A stretch of 24,229 bases of DNA from Pelargonium cotyledonis (Eukaryota; Streptophyta; Magnoliopsida; Geraniales; Geraniaceae), in contig JAYMTA010000782.1 of the NCBI GenBank assembly GCA_036897625.1, forward strand, positions 1 through 24,229, read 5' to 3'. A model generated the notes under the pieces. It made no database searches and was not told the DNA's origin. It saw nothing but the letters and a program-made list of their open reading frames with translations. Each line of letters starts with the position of its first letter. Position 1 is the first letter of the stretch. A program made the position numbers and the translations under genes. Shown piece by piece: positions 1-14,941 of this stretch.

Positions 1-36
1 GATACGCGGTGTTCGGCGGCGGCGGCGGTCTCGTGC

Positions 37-147
37 ATGAGGGATTTGGATTGGATTCTATGTGCCGCAGAGGATTCCAGGAGGAGAATAAGGTTGGATT
101 GTGGACTTGTCATTCGGAGCGGAGGCAGATGGGGAAAATGTGGCTGA
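37..147 (+). promoter_or_regulatory. Upstream ORF 1 in the MPK20 leader (36 codons)
   Basis: An ATG at 37 opens a 36-codon frame (it begins MRDLDWILCAAEDSRR) that stops at TGA 145-147, 127 bp before the MPK20 start codon at 275. It overlaps a second uORF in another frame (60-158). If the leader is transcribed as drawn, ribosomes would meet both before the main start, which usually lowers translation. That the leader is unspliced, and that its 5' end lies upstream of 37, is inference. A CGG-rich run at 14-29 precedes the uORF. Confidence 0.45.
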
Positions 148-158
148 TTTTTCCTTGA
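60..158 (+). promoter_or_regulatory. Upstream ORF 2 in the MPK20 leader (32 codons)
   Basis: ATG at 60 opens a frame that ends at TGA 156-158. It holds two further in-frame ATGs (129 and 138), so even leaky scanning would give short peptides with the same end. It is out of frame with uORF 1 and ends 116 bp before the MPK20 ATG. No other ATG lies between 158 and 275. The function is inferred only from position. Confidence 0.42.
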
Positions 159-274
159 ATTTTCATTGACTTTTTTGGTGTGTGTTTGTTTCCTGGGAAT
201 TTTTTTAGTGATTGTTTGATCTCAACTGGAGGTGGGTTTTGGAGGGTTGTGGAAATTCAGAGGGTTTAGAGAGA

Positions 275-5474
<5,200 letters not shown>

Positions 5475-7917
5475 AGAAGAACTTGTGAGGTACGTAGGCG
5501 AGCGAATGTTTTGTCTGAGCACGAGGCTTCCATATAGTTGTGTAAAAAGAAAGAGGAGGTTGGGGGAGAGGAGGGGGCTTTCAAGGATTTGCTTTTCCAT
5601 GTAAACCTTGGAATTTCCATGAAATATCATACTTCCATTGGTATTGAAATGAAAAGTTACTTTTCTTTTTGTTTGCAGGATTGATATTGATTTTCTTGAA
5701 TAGATGAGAACTCTCAACCATAACCAAGTAGAGTTGATCTGATAGTTGGAAAGGATAATGCTACAACTCCTATGAGATACATATTTAAGCTATGGTTGGT
5801 TTGCTGGAATGGAATGTTGACGATATTAAATCAATACTACCTATTTCTACTCTTAAGAGATAAACATCTACGCAATGTTTGCAATGTAACTAATATTGGA
5901 TCAATACACCTATTCCCATGCAATATTGTTATTCTTTTGAGGTGTTGTACAATTCATTAACATCACTTGCATGTCCATTTCATATGATGTTCTATGCCAT
6001 TGCTATCCCTTCCCAATCACAATGACACAAAACTCCATACATTTTCGTTATTGTCATCATCACCCACTTCTGTTTTTGCTGGTGCTAAATGTTGTAGGTC
6101 CATATCCAATGCATTATTTATGCCACCTCACTCTTATCTACTCGAGGCAAATCAAGAGTAATTTTCGTGAGATATTTATAAAAGTCCCAAGAGATGATAA
6201 CTTCATACAAAAAAAATTCATTCAAAACTTTTGAGAATCTCAACTGTTTGAAAGTTGTTCTTTCATATTTCAACCGTCAAACAACTTTTGATTAATTATT
6301 AACGGTTAGTCGTATTTAAATTCTTATTTCATTGAAATAAAATCATTCTTCTAACTGAAATTGGACTAATGTATATATTTTTTATTTATTTAGAGGAAGC
6401 AAGAAAAGAGGAGGTGGGTTATGGTGACAGGGAGGATTGATACCCAAATGGCCAACACAATACACAACTACACAAGACACAAAATCTGAATCTATCAATC
6501 CCAATGACCTCTCCACATCCCACAGCTGGTTTCCTTCTTGGAAACACCATCCTCCACTTTACCTAGTTTGAGCTAAAAAAAAAATAGTATATATTGTGTG
6601 CTGCAAAAATAGCTAATGTTTGTTGAGGCTTGACTCTTGAACTTGAGAGGTTGAGCTGTGAGGTGTTGAGTGTGAAAATACAGTACAATACAATACAATA
6701 CAGTTCAATCCAAAGAAGCGGGTAAATTTTGTGGGGCTCAAGGAGGGGTCCATTAAAGGATAGGTAGAGATACAGGTGGCAACCATGTCAAAGCAAAGCT
6801 AATGATGAAGATGAAGAGAGAGCACATGGGATAGGTGTTGTTAAGTTCAAGAGAATCATGTGATCACATGTGCTTTTCTCTTCCTTTTCTTTCCTTTGTG
6901 GGTCCCTCTAATCCCTATCTATCTCTCTACATACCTATAAACTATCCCCATACAAAACGCACGTGATTCTTCAACTACTAATCCATTTATCTTTTGTAGA
7001 ATCTATCTCATTACTATATATAATTGATGTGGTTCACATGCTTCATTGATTCCCCTATGCATGACAGAGTTAAAAACATGTGAACACTTGTTGTTAAGTG
7101 TTAATGAGATGTGATGATCTCTATTTGTAAAATTGGAGCATGTTAAAGAAACTAAGAAAAAACGACGAGCTCTGCCATCGTAGCTTTTTGGTGTCTCGAT
7201 AGACTATTTGGTGGTCCTTACTCTCCTGATTGACTAGTGCATTGGTAGGAAGACGAGTGAAGATGGACCAAGCTAGAGTAGCTGGCATGGTCACAATATC
7301 TCATTGCAACAAAATATAGACGAGTTTCACTTTGGGGCCCGATGATTGAACAAGAAAAGTTTGTCTTTGTCATAATGCCGAGACACAAGGAACAAGGACG
7401 CGACATTCCTTACACATTGTGAGAAGTTTTTTCTTAAGAACGGAAGCTTAAACGAAGAGAGTTTGTCTTCATCACAATATCGCAACATGAGAATTAAGAT
7501 TGCAACATCTCTTGTTCTAAAGCTCGAAGATTTAAGAGTTGAACCTAAGATGGACGAGAGGAGTTGATTTTTTGTCCCTGTAACACTTTGTTAAGTTTTA
7601 TTCATACTCTTTAAAATAAATTTGTGAGAGTATTATAATGAGATGCAATCTAAAACAATGGTTGATTTATATTTCTTGCTATTTATTACATTTAATGATA
7701 ATTATTCTGAGATTGAATACACCACCATGTCCATGTCAGTCCAAAAACCCAGACCCTGAGCTAGGAAAAGGAAGCAACCCAAAAAACAACTAAAGTGGGT
7801 CCAGCTTCGTTGGCATTGACATTTCTTGAACTCCACAAATAATTTAACTTAAAAACACTCCTCTGCACTCACTTCTCTTCCATAAACTTCTCTTTCTCTT
7901 CCTCTCTCATTTTGGAG
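5475..7917. other. MPK20 3' UTR and MPK20-PAR spacer
   Basis: The first 200-250 bp are probably the MPK20 3' UTR. The rest is AT-rich spacer with scattered short chance frames. Visible details are a TACAA pentanucleotide run near 6685-6705, an E-box cluster (6857-7082, listed separately), an unexplained less AT-rich island at about 7150-7590, and a CT-rich stretch at 7868-7910 that is probably the PAR leader. No gene is recognised. Confidence 0.7.
6857..7082. promoter_or_regulatory. Cluster of PIF-type E-boxes and a G-box upstream of the PAR-like gene
   Basis: The 14-bp palindrome CATGTGATCACATG lies at 6857-6870 and contains two CACATG/CATGTG PIF-binding E-boxes. A G-box CACGTG is at 6960-6965, CACATG at 7035-7040 and CATGTG at 7077-7082. 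These are five bHLH half-site pairs in 226 bp, about 0.84-1.06 kb upstream of the PAR ATG. PAR genes in Arabidopsis are rapid phytochrome and shade targets, so PIF binding here is a reasonable inference. Confidence 0.4.
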
Positions 7918-8304
7918 ATGGAGATGGAAGCCACAAACCATCAGCCATTGCAGATCCAAAAACCCACAACACCCGCATTACATATCAGAAGAAGAACAAC
8001 CCACAAAAGATCTCAGATGGGTTCTCATTCTTTAAAGCCACATAGCATCAGAAGAAGAGAAAAGATGCAGATCAAGAGACAACAAGTACTGATGATGAAG
8101 AACAAAGAGGAAGGTGTTGAAGACAAGATCATGGCATTGCAGAGGATTGTGCCTGGTGGTGAAGCTCTTGGGACTGACACTGACAAGCTCTTCCAAGAAA
8201 CTGCTGATTACATATTGGCCTTGCAGTCTCAGGTTATGGCTCTCACAGCTCTCTCTGCACTGTTTCAGGATTTGGATAAAGAGAAGAGGAAGCTTGGAGC
8301 TTGA
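7918..8304 (+). CDS. PAR1: PAR1/PAR2-type atypical HLH protein (128 aa)
   Basis: This is a single-exon gene for a small nuclear HLH cofactor. A basic, Arg/Lys-rich N-terminal half (residues 24-63) is followed by the HLH at about 68-110, with the conserved cores ALQRIVPGG and LFQETADYILALQ and the tail LDKEKRKLGA. The DNA-contacting ERxxR set of true bHLH basic regions is missing, so it should act by heterodimerising with other bHLH or PIF-like factors. Arabidopsis PAR1 and PAR2 (about 118 aa) repress shade avoidance in this way. The start is the ATG at 7918; a second ATG follows two codons later and the upstream TTG in frame is not used in plants. It lies next to MPK20, as PAR1 does in Arabidopsis. 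UPB1/IBH1 relatives are less likely because of the PGG-ALG-D spacing. Confidence 0.9.
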   Translation: MEMEATNHQPLQIQKPTTPALHIRRRTTHKRSQMGSHSLKPHSIRRREKMQIKRQQVLMMKNKEEGVEDKIMALQRIVPGGEALGTDTDKLFQETADYILALQSQVMALTALSALFQDLDKEKRKLGA

Positions 8305-10467
8305 AGATGAACCAATCTTCTTACACTACACAACACTCTTATTGGTTCTTGCTAGCTCTCAGTCATTTTTTTATTTTACTTTTCTTGGTTGGGATTGGAA
8401 TTAGGAAAGGAGATAATTAATTTTCGTTCCTTCTTTTAAATTTAACTAGTATGTTTCTTGGTTGGAAAAGAAAAAAAACATGAATATCAGCTAAAAGTGC
8501 ATCACATTATGCTTTGTCTCTTTGTTCTTCTTTGTGGGTTGTGGGTAAATTTCAATTTTATACTATATGGAGACATAAGGATCTGAACCATTTCAAGATT
8601 CTCAACTGAAATCTTTGTTTGATAGATGAAGATTTGGAATCTCCATGTTTTTTTGTGTTGTAGTATAAATTTATGAAGAAAGTTTAGTGACAACTATTTG
8701 TAAAATAATGATCAAATATTGAAGAATTTTGGGTGGAAACAAATGTTTGAGTTCAATAAAGATTAGATCATTATTATATGATGATTTGGTGTATGCCATA
8801 ACACCACTCTCAAGGTGCATTTTCTTGTTATTTGGTTGTAGATAAGGGAAGCAATGATAGGGACACAAGCACAATTTGTTAAAACAAGATCCAAATTTCT
8901 ACTTTTTTTTCTTGTCAAATAAAATATTATTGTTCCTATAAAGTTCATTCTTTTAAGTAATGATTTGTTAAATTTGAAAATTTTGACATTACTCAACTAA
9001 AGATATTGCAACAAATTTAGGGTAGAATTGAGCACTTCTCAAGTCAATTATGGCACAAAAGAAGTTCGACCCCAAACACAATAACTTGAAATCCCGCATT
9101 AAGAATATGTCACTTAACAAACACACATAAATCTAAATCTCGGTTATTGTAAAAATGATTTGTAAACACGTACTTTTGTTAAGAGCGCAAATTTTTAAAT
9201 TTAACTTAACTTTCACTTTAATTATTCCACATGCATGTGATGAGTCACTTCACATGTAAATATTTACTTGAAATGCTATATGTATAGATTGTCTTGTTGC
9301 TGAAAGTAAAGGTTGATGTCAAATTTGCAATGGGTTGCATGTGGTGTGTAGGGTTAGCTAGAAACAACAAAATATGGAAGAAACAAGGTAATGGAAGGAG
9401 TTGGTGATACAACAAGGCATTGGCATGTTGGGTGGTCCCCCTCCTCCTAGCTTGAGAACAATTTCTGACATCAACAATGGAGAAATTAACCTGGATTGAC
9501 ATGGTTGCTTATATTTCCAATGTCTATGTATGTATCTTGGACTTTGTTCCTATAGTTTTTGTCCATTCTCCAGATTTTGACTTGTCATGCCACTAAGATT
9601 TGTCTTCCAATCACACACAATTTCACTTCTCATTGTACAAAACAATTGAACTTTGGGCCAATTCCCATGTTGTGTTGCATCTCTTATCATGGACTCATGT
9701 TGGCAAAACCCAACTTGGGGTGTGACCCATATCCCAACTCTAAGAAATTTGCATACCAATTTTTATATTAGCGAATTGAATCGAAAGAGTTCAAACAACG
9801 TTAATAATCAGACTGAACACACTAAAGTCTTTTTTTTTTAAACTACAGAGTTTGAGTCACAGTAAAACGTCTGATTCCACAATAACATCTTGCCAAACTG
9901 CCACCATTTCTCCTGCCTGACTCAACAAAGGAGTTCGTGAATTGCTAGTCCCCACCACCTTCATTGCCTAACTCTTTTCCCACACCCCAATACGACACGT
10001 GAACTTTCAGACAACTCATTCCACATATATTTGATATAAATTAAACAACACCGTCTATATTGATTTTCAGCTTCTCTGATAGGACACTTTCAACCCTTCA
10101 TAAGTTGCACAATAAATTCAATCAATTTACTCTTAATTTAATTTTAGATCAAAATTGTACAACCATGTATAATGTATTAAAACTTTATTTTTGAAAACAA
10201 TCCATCCACTTAAATTGACTCGTAGAACTTGATTTCTATGATTGTTTTTGTTACAATTATATTTATATTTATTTTTATTTTTATATGGTAGTGACAAGTG
10301 GCAACCATCATTCTTTAACACGTGGCACTTGCACATTTGTCTACTCCATTGGATCATTCACATTCTCTCAAAATCTCCAAATCGAACCTCTTCTATTCTC
10401 CATTCTAAGAGACACAGTGAAGCCCTAACCATTTATTAATCAGCCGCTTCCAAAAATCAATCAGAAG
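8305..10467. other. PAR 3' region and PMD promoter spacer
   Basis: AT-rich intergenic DNA. The PAR 3' UTR probably occupies the first few hundred bases. A 12-bp palindrome CACATGCATGTG at 9228-9239 contains the RY motif CATGCATG. The last 500 bp hold two G-boxes (listed separately), a T/A-rich tract at 10255-10285 and the probable PMD leader up to the intron donor at 10468. Open frames of 60-85 codons here show no recognisable protein features. Confidence 0.65.
9996..10326. promoter_or_regulatory. Two G-box/ABRE sites in the PMD upstream region
   Basis: CACGTG occurs at 9996-10001 in the context ACACGTGA, and at 10319-10324 as ACACGTGGC, which is a full ABRE core. The second is about 143 bp before the intron donor of the 5' UTR, so it may sit close to the transcription start. 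Binding by bZIP (ABF) or bHLH factors is inferred from the motif alone. Confidence 0.4.
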
Positions 10468-10957
10468 GTAAAGATCTTATCTTTGTCATTTTCCTCACTC
10501 TCTCTATCTTTAAATTTTCTCGGAAAATCAAAACTTTTCACAGAAAATATGTGTTCTTTATCGTCCATAAAATGGATGAAAAATACCAATTCAATCTCCT
10601 AATGATTACTTTAATTAAATGTTTGTTCGGTTGCTTGGAACTATTTACTGTTTAGATCCCCTAGCTTTGTTTTGGTTTGTTTCCATCATTTTCTCTGTTG
10701 CCAAACATTACGTTAGGGTTAGCCATATTAAAACATTTACATTTTTATTTATGTGTTTTTTTCCTGTTCCATTTAGCTAGAATTTTCTGCATGCTAGGGT
10801 AAAACTATTAATTTTTGTGTGAAATTGTACTGATTTTGTTACTGGGTTTTAACAATATGAGTTCTTATTAATTTTTTTTTGTTGCTCTTAGCACTTGTTA
10901 TTGACTAAATTTTCTCTGTTTTTTTTTGCTTTCTTTTCCTTGATTATTGCATAATAG
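10468..10957 (+). other. Probable 5' UTR intron of the PMD gene
   Basis: A good donor (AGAAG|GTAAAG) at 10468 and an acceptor after a T-rich tract (CATAATAG at 10950-10957) frame 490 bp of T-rich sequence. The ATG follows eight bases after the acceptor. The upstream exon would hold the leader ending in CAATCAGAAG. This is inferred from splice consensus and base composition only. Confidence 0.6.
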
Positions 10958-10965
10958 GATTAGCA

Positions 10966-11898
10966 ATGGCGGATGGGGATGGATTTTTTGATAGTGAAAG
11001 TGAGACCAAACCATCCGAACTGATGCAGAAGATTGAAGCCTTAGAGAACGAGAAACTTCAATTATTGGGTGAAAACGAAGAAATGAAGGGTAAATTTGAA
11101 AACCTGGTAGTGGAGATTGATGAACTGAAGAAGGGGAGGGAGGAGTTGAATGACCAGTTGGGAGCGATGAGGATTGAGATTGAAGTGGAGGAGGAGGGGA
11201 AGAGTGCTATGGAGTCCATTGCAGCACGGGCAGCCGACTTGGAGGTGGAAGTTTCACAGCTCCAGCATGATTTGATTTCGGCGATGAGTGAAGGCGAAGA
11301 GGCAAATGTCGAGATTGCTGCAGTGAAGAAAACTTTGGGAAAGAAGGAGGAAAGAATTCTGTATTTGGAGAAAGAAGTCGAAGACTTGAAGAAAGCCAGG
11401 ACTGATAGTGAGAAACTAGTTAGGGAATTGGAGAGGAAAATTGGGGTATTAGAAGTGAGAGAGAGCGAGGTGAAGAGCGAGAAAATAAGGGTTAAGCAGG
11501 GAATGAGAGAGAAAATTGACGAGAAAGAGGTAGAACTTCTCGGCCATAAGAGGAAGGTTGAGGATTTAGAGTTTGTGATCGCTAGAAATGGTGCAGAGTT
11601 GGAAAAGTGTATCAAGGAGAAGAACAGTATAGAAGAAGCCTTACGGATATCGGAGGCGAAGGTGAGAGCAATGGAATTGAAAATGGTTCATATGCAGAAG
11701 GAAGTGGGGGAAGCCGAAAAGGCAATTGGGATGTTAAAGGAGAAGGCTAATGAATCTGTCAATGGCATTGTGGATAGGGAGGTTATCCCTTGTGCGAAGG
11801 GATCGAAGGTTCAGTGGCGTAAGGTGGCATTGGGATCAACAGGAGTTATTGTTGCGGTGGCTGCTGTCGCATACGCGTATTATTCCAGGCGGAGGTAA
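10966..11898 (+). CDS. PMD1: Peroxisomal and mitochondrial division factor, PMD1/PMD2 type (310 aa)
   Basis: The protein is almost all heptad-rich coiled coil (about residues 16-262), rich in Glu and Lys. A tail anchor (about 287-306, VALGSTGVIVAVAAVAYAYY) and a short basic luminal end SRRR follow. The N-terminal GFFDSES, the block MESIAARAADLEVEVSQLQH and the C-terminal tail match Arabidopsis PMD1/PMD2, which are tail-anchored outer-membrane proteins that affect peroxisome and mitochondrion proliferation. The coding region has no intron. ATG at 10966 (CAATGGCGG) has a good plant start context. Its place next to PGPP1 in the same order as At3g58840-At3g58830 supports PMD1. Long reading frames on the opposite strand here are a by-product of purine-rich coiled-coil codons. 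Confidence 0.9.
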   Translation: MADGDGFFDSESETKPSELMQKIEALENEKLQLLGENEEMKGKFENLVVEIDELKKGREELNDQLGAMRIEIEVEEEGKSAMESIAARAADLEVEVSQLQHDLISAMSEGEEANVEIAAVKKTLGKKEERILYLEKEVEDLKKARTDSEKLVRELERKIGVLEVRESEVKSEKIRVKQGMREKIDEKEVELLGHKRKVEDLEFVIARNGAELEKCIKEKNSIEEALRISEAKVRAMELKMVHMQKEVGEAEKAIGMLKEKANESVNGIVDREVIPCAKGSKVQWRKVALGSTGVIVAVAAVAYAYYSRRR

Positions 11899-12866
11899 AT
11901 ACACGACAAAAGAGAGTGAGGAAGATTGAGAACGGCAAGCATGAAGAGTGTTAGAGCCTTAGAGGTTAGGAGTTCTTCACTACATATCTGTTTCTCTTTT
12001 TGTTAGGTGAAAGACTTTCACTTGGCTTTGTTCCTAAGCCCATAAATCACGGCTTAGTCTTATTTTTGCTTGCGTTCTAGTTTTGATTCGTACTTGTTGG
12101 AGTACTCAATCAATTGCAACATATTTTGCCCTTTAATTTGGAAATAACAGCTCAATGCAGGCATGAAACTTTTTTGCACTCTTTCATTTTCTAGCAGTTT
12201 GAATTTATTTGTATCTGCTCTTTTCTGGTAATGATGATTGACTGGTTTTACACGATCACCATTAACTAAATATGATATTTGCCGAAGTGGACAAGTTTCT
12301 TTGTAGTCATCTATTAAGATTCTGTTTTGGACTGAATCTTCATAAGATTTGTCAAACTTCTAGCTCTATACCATATGGTTTGTTCCTTTTCTGTGAAGGT
12401 GAGTAGCTAAATCCACCTAAGAGAACCGATAATTTTGTTCATGGTCACTTTGTAATTGTCTGCACGATGGAACTTTAGGTTTGAGTCATAGTATCTTAGT
12501 ATATTGTTGTTTAGTTGGTTTTACTTTTCTCGCAACGAGGACTCTGGCATAAAACTTGTAAGTAGTGTCGTAGAGATTCCACATAGCTGAGGTAGTTTGG
12601 CGGGTTTCGAATAGTTGATCCTCTTATCCAAAGACAGATTTTGGCTAATGTTTTAGTAGTTCGGATAAGTATCTTTGGTTCTCTCAATCCATAGTCTTGC
12701 TTGTCTGTTGCTTATTGGCACTAGTAAGGCTACTGAACAAGCACTTCCTAGAAAACACTTCTAGAGGTCTTCGGTTTAACCTTAGCCGCCGGAAGGAGAT
12801 TTCTAGGCATGATTTTTATCAGGGTGATATGTGGATTCTTACAGGGATACAAGATGGAGAATGTTA
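11899..12866. other. PMD 3' UTR and spacer
   Basis: The region starts with the probable PMD 3' UTR and continues as T-rich spacer up to the MITE. An open frame at 12697-12936 runs into the MITE and has no recognisable domain. No gene is seen. Confidence 0.6.
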
Positions 12867-13085
12867 CTCACTCCGTCCCAAAATGAGTGTCTTGTTTCCA
12901 TTTTTTGCAAAAATTAAGAATTACAAGATAATTTAGTGTGTTTCCTATATAACTCTCATTTTCTTTATGTGCACGCATGTGCTATGGGAAGTACACTACT
13001 ATAATAACGTAAAAATAGAAACAAAACACTCATTTTGAAACAAAAATATTAGACAAATAAGATACTCATTTTGGGACGGAGGGAT
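12867..13085. mobile_element. Stowaway MITE (Tc1/mariner type, 219 bp)
   Basis: Terminal inverted repeats are visible: left CTCACTCCGTCCCAAAATGA from 12867, right CATTTTGGGACGGAGGGAT ending at 13085. Both are close to the Stowaway consensus CTCCCTCCGTCCC. Each end is flanked by TA (12865-12866 and 13086-13087), the expected target duplication. There is no coding capacity, so it would depend on a mariner-like transposase elsewhere. The right end carries a second, inner copy of the terminal segment (13018-13037), which pairs with the left end about as well as the outer copy does. Good conservation of both ends suggests a fairly recent insertion. Confidence 0.9.
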
Positions 13086-13720
13086 TACATTACAATAGAT
13101 GTGCATGACTTGTTTTTTACTTTCAATAGCAAATGAAATAGTTTAAAAAGTTTTGAAGCGGCTTTTTAAGTTTGACGCATGTTAGCAAACGGTCCGAACA
13201 TTACGGTTACTTTTTTTTTAGTACAAGTAGCTACCGGATTTGCTATGACGTTTTACTACTGAAAATATTCTCAAATTTCATAGCAATACAAATAATTTAC
13301 TATGGCAGTGGTTAATGAGGTACCAATTTATTTGATTCGCAGGATGGTAAACTATTTAAATTGTTTTAAGAGCCTATTTGGTAACTATACTTGAGGCTGA
13401 AAGAGAATGTGTCAGATCAGTAGCTTGATCTCGATTGAAAAGAAGGTATGACAACTAAATTTTTATTTAGACGACTTTGTAATTCACTTTTTAAAAAAAA
13501 CTCATAATCTGAAAAAGATCACGAACAGTTTTGTGTTTCTAACTCTTTTTAAAAAAATTTCGAAAAGCTCCAAGCTTGCAGAGTGGAAGCCCGTGAACAA
13601 GCCCGATAACCTATTTCACCTTGGCCTAAACCCGAACACTACACTGCAACACCATCTTCTCCGTCTCTCCAAAAAGCCTGCAAATTCCCATCACCACCAC
13701 TCTATCTATCTGTAGCTTCC
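13086..13720. other. Spacer and probable leader of the L1-domain gene
   Basis: AT-rich spacer to about 13600, then a more C-rich stretch (13640-13720) that reads like a plant leader and ends GCTTCC before ATGGCGGCG. Nothing else is recognised. Confidence 0.55.
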
Positions 13721-14941
13721 ATGGCGGCGTTGACCAACTCGCCACCCCTTCCTCGGTCGTCCACATCCACCAGAGTGAGCCGCGAGAAAGTAGCGAGCGT
13801 CGTCAAGTCCCTCTTGCATTGGCGCAAGACCCATTCCTTGGCCGAGAAGCCTCAGCTCCTCGAAGAAGACGAGTTCCTCTACCTCGTCCTCACCCTCAAG
13901 AAAATCCCTCCAAAGGGTCGCATCAATGCCCACCAAATCTCCCTCCCACACTCGATCCACGCCGCCGACACCACCGAGTTCTGATTGATCATCGACGACA
14001 GACCCGAATCCGGTCTCAACAAAGACGCCGCCAAGAAGAAGATCAAGGCCAGGGACATACCCGTCTCCAAGGTCTTCAAGCTCACCAAGCTCAAGACTGA
14101 TTACAAGCCATTTGAGGCCAAGAGAAAGCTCTGTGATTCGTACGATATGTTCTTCGCTGACAAGAGGGTCATTCGGTTGCTGCCTAAGGTATTGGGGAGG
14201 CATTTCTTCAAGAAGAAGAGGATTCCGGTGCCGGTGGATTTGAAGCACACGAATTGGAAGGAGCAGATTGAGAGGGCTTGTTCGTTGGCGATGTTGTTCT
14301 TGTCAACAGGGACTTGCAGCGTTTTGAAGGTCGGGAGGGTCTCGATGGGGAGGGAGGAGATTGTGGAGAATGTGATGGCTGCAATTGCTGGTGTGGCTTA
14401 GGTTGTGCCCAGGAAGTGGGGAAATGTGAGGTCTTTTCATGTGAAATTGCTGGAGAGCTTGGCACTTCCAGTGTATCAGGCGGTGACAGATGTGAATATG
14501 AAGATTGAGGGATTGAAGAGTGTGGAGGAGAGAGGAGGTGAAGTGGTTGCTCAGAAGAGTAAAGGAGAGAGGGATGATAAAGTCGGGAAGAAGGAAGGGT
14601 CGAAGGGTAGGATTCATGAGGTTCGGTATATGGATAGTAATGTTGGTGAGGCGTTTGAAGGAGATGAATTGGGTGGTGATGACAATATGGAAATGGGTAA
14701 CAGTGAAAATAGTGAAGGTAATGAATTGAGCAATGGTGGTAAGAAGAGGAAGAAGGGGCTTGAAGTGAAGAGTAAGGAGAACGGTGAGGCTTTGTTGAAG
14801 AAGTTGGCTAAGGCGACTGTGAAAGGTGGAGAAGAATCTGGTGTGAAGAAGGAGAAGAAAAAGAGTAGCCTTGGGAAGTTGAAGAATGTAGAAATGAAGG
14901 TCATGGATCAGAAAAAGAAGAGAAGTGTCCCAGCTGAATGA
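13721..14941 (+). pseudogene. Ribosomal L1-domain gene with two in-frame stop codons
   Basis: The 407-codon frame from ATG 13721 to TGA 14939-14941 reads as the plant ribosomal protein L1p/L10e family (RSL1D1/Utp30-like; Arabidopsis At3g58660 and At2g42650, from memory), thought to act in the nucleolus. Family blocks in order: SLLHWRKTHS (about 30-39), EEDEFLYLVLTLKKIP (48-63), LIIDDR (89-94), KLCDSYDMFFADKRV (136-150), DLKHTNWKEQIERACS and FLSTGTCSVLKVG, PRKWGNVRSFH, then a Lys/Glu-rich tail. TGA at codon 88 (13982-13984) and TAG at codon 227 (14399-14401) interrupt it inside the L1 domain. There are no frameshifts, and family similarity continues directly across both stops. Each stop is one base from a sense codon. 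No introns and no poly(A) tail are visible. It is best called a recent pseudogene; sequence error is the main alternative. Confidence 0.85.

Noticed and set aside
7912-7917. TTG at 7912 as the PAR start (likewise TTG at 16407 for PGPP1 and a non-ATG at 23429 for PDF1)
   Set aside because: Plant nuclear genes start at ATG. In-frame ATGs at 7918, 16419 and 23603 fit family N-termini better.
11058-11615. 185-codon open frame on the minus strand opposite the PMD gene
   Set aside because: It is a Ser/Phe/Leu-rich mirror of purine-rich coiled-coil codons, with no domain. The plus strand has a recognised protein.
12697-12936. 79-codon open frame upstream of the MITE
   Set aside because: It lacks recognisable similarity and runs into the MITE terminal repeat; probably chance.
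13706-14248. 180-codon minus-strand frame opposite the L1-domain gene
   Set aside because: It is a shadow of the recognised plus-strand family, and the peptide has no recognisable features.
13982-14401. Programmed stop-codon readthrough in the L1-domain gene
   Set aside because: Neither stop has a known readthrough context, and two such events in one gene would be exceptional; nonsense mutation or sequence error is simpler.
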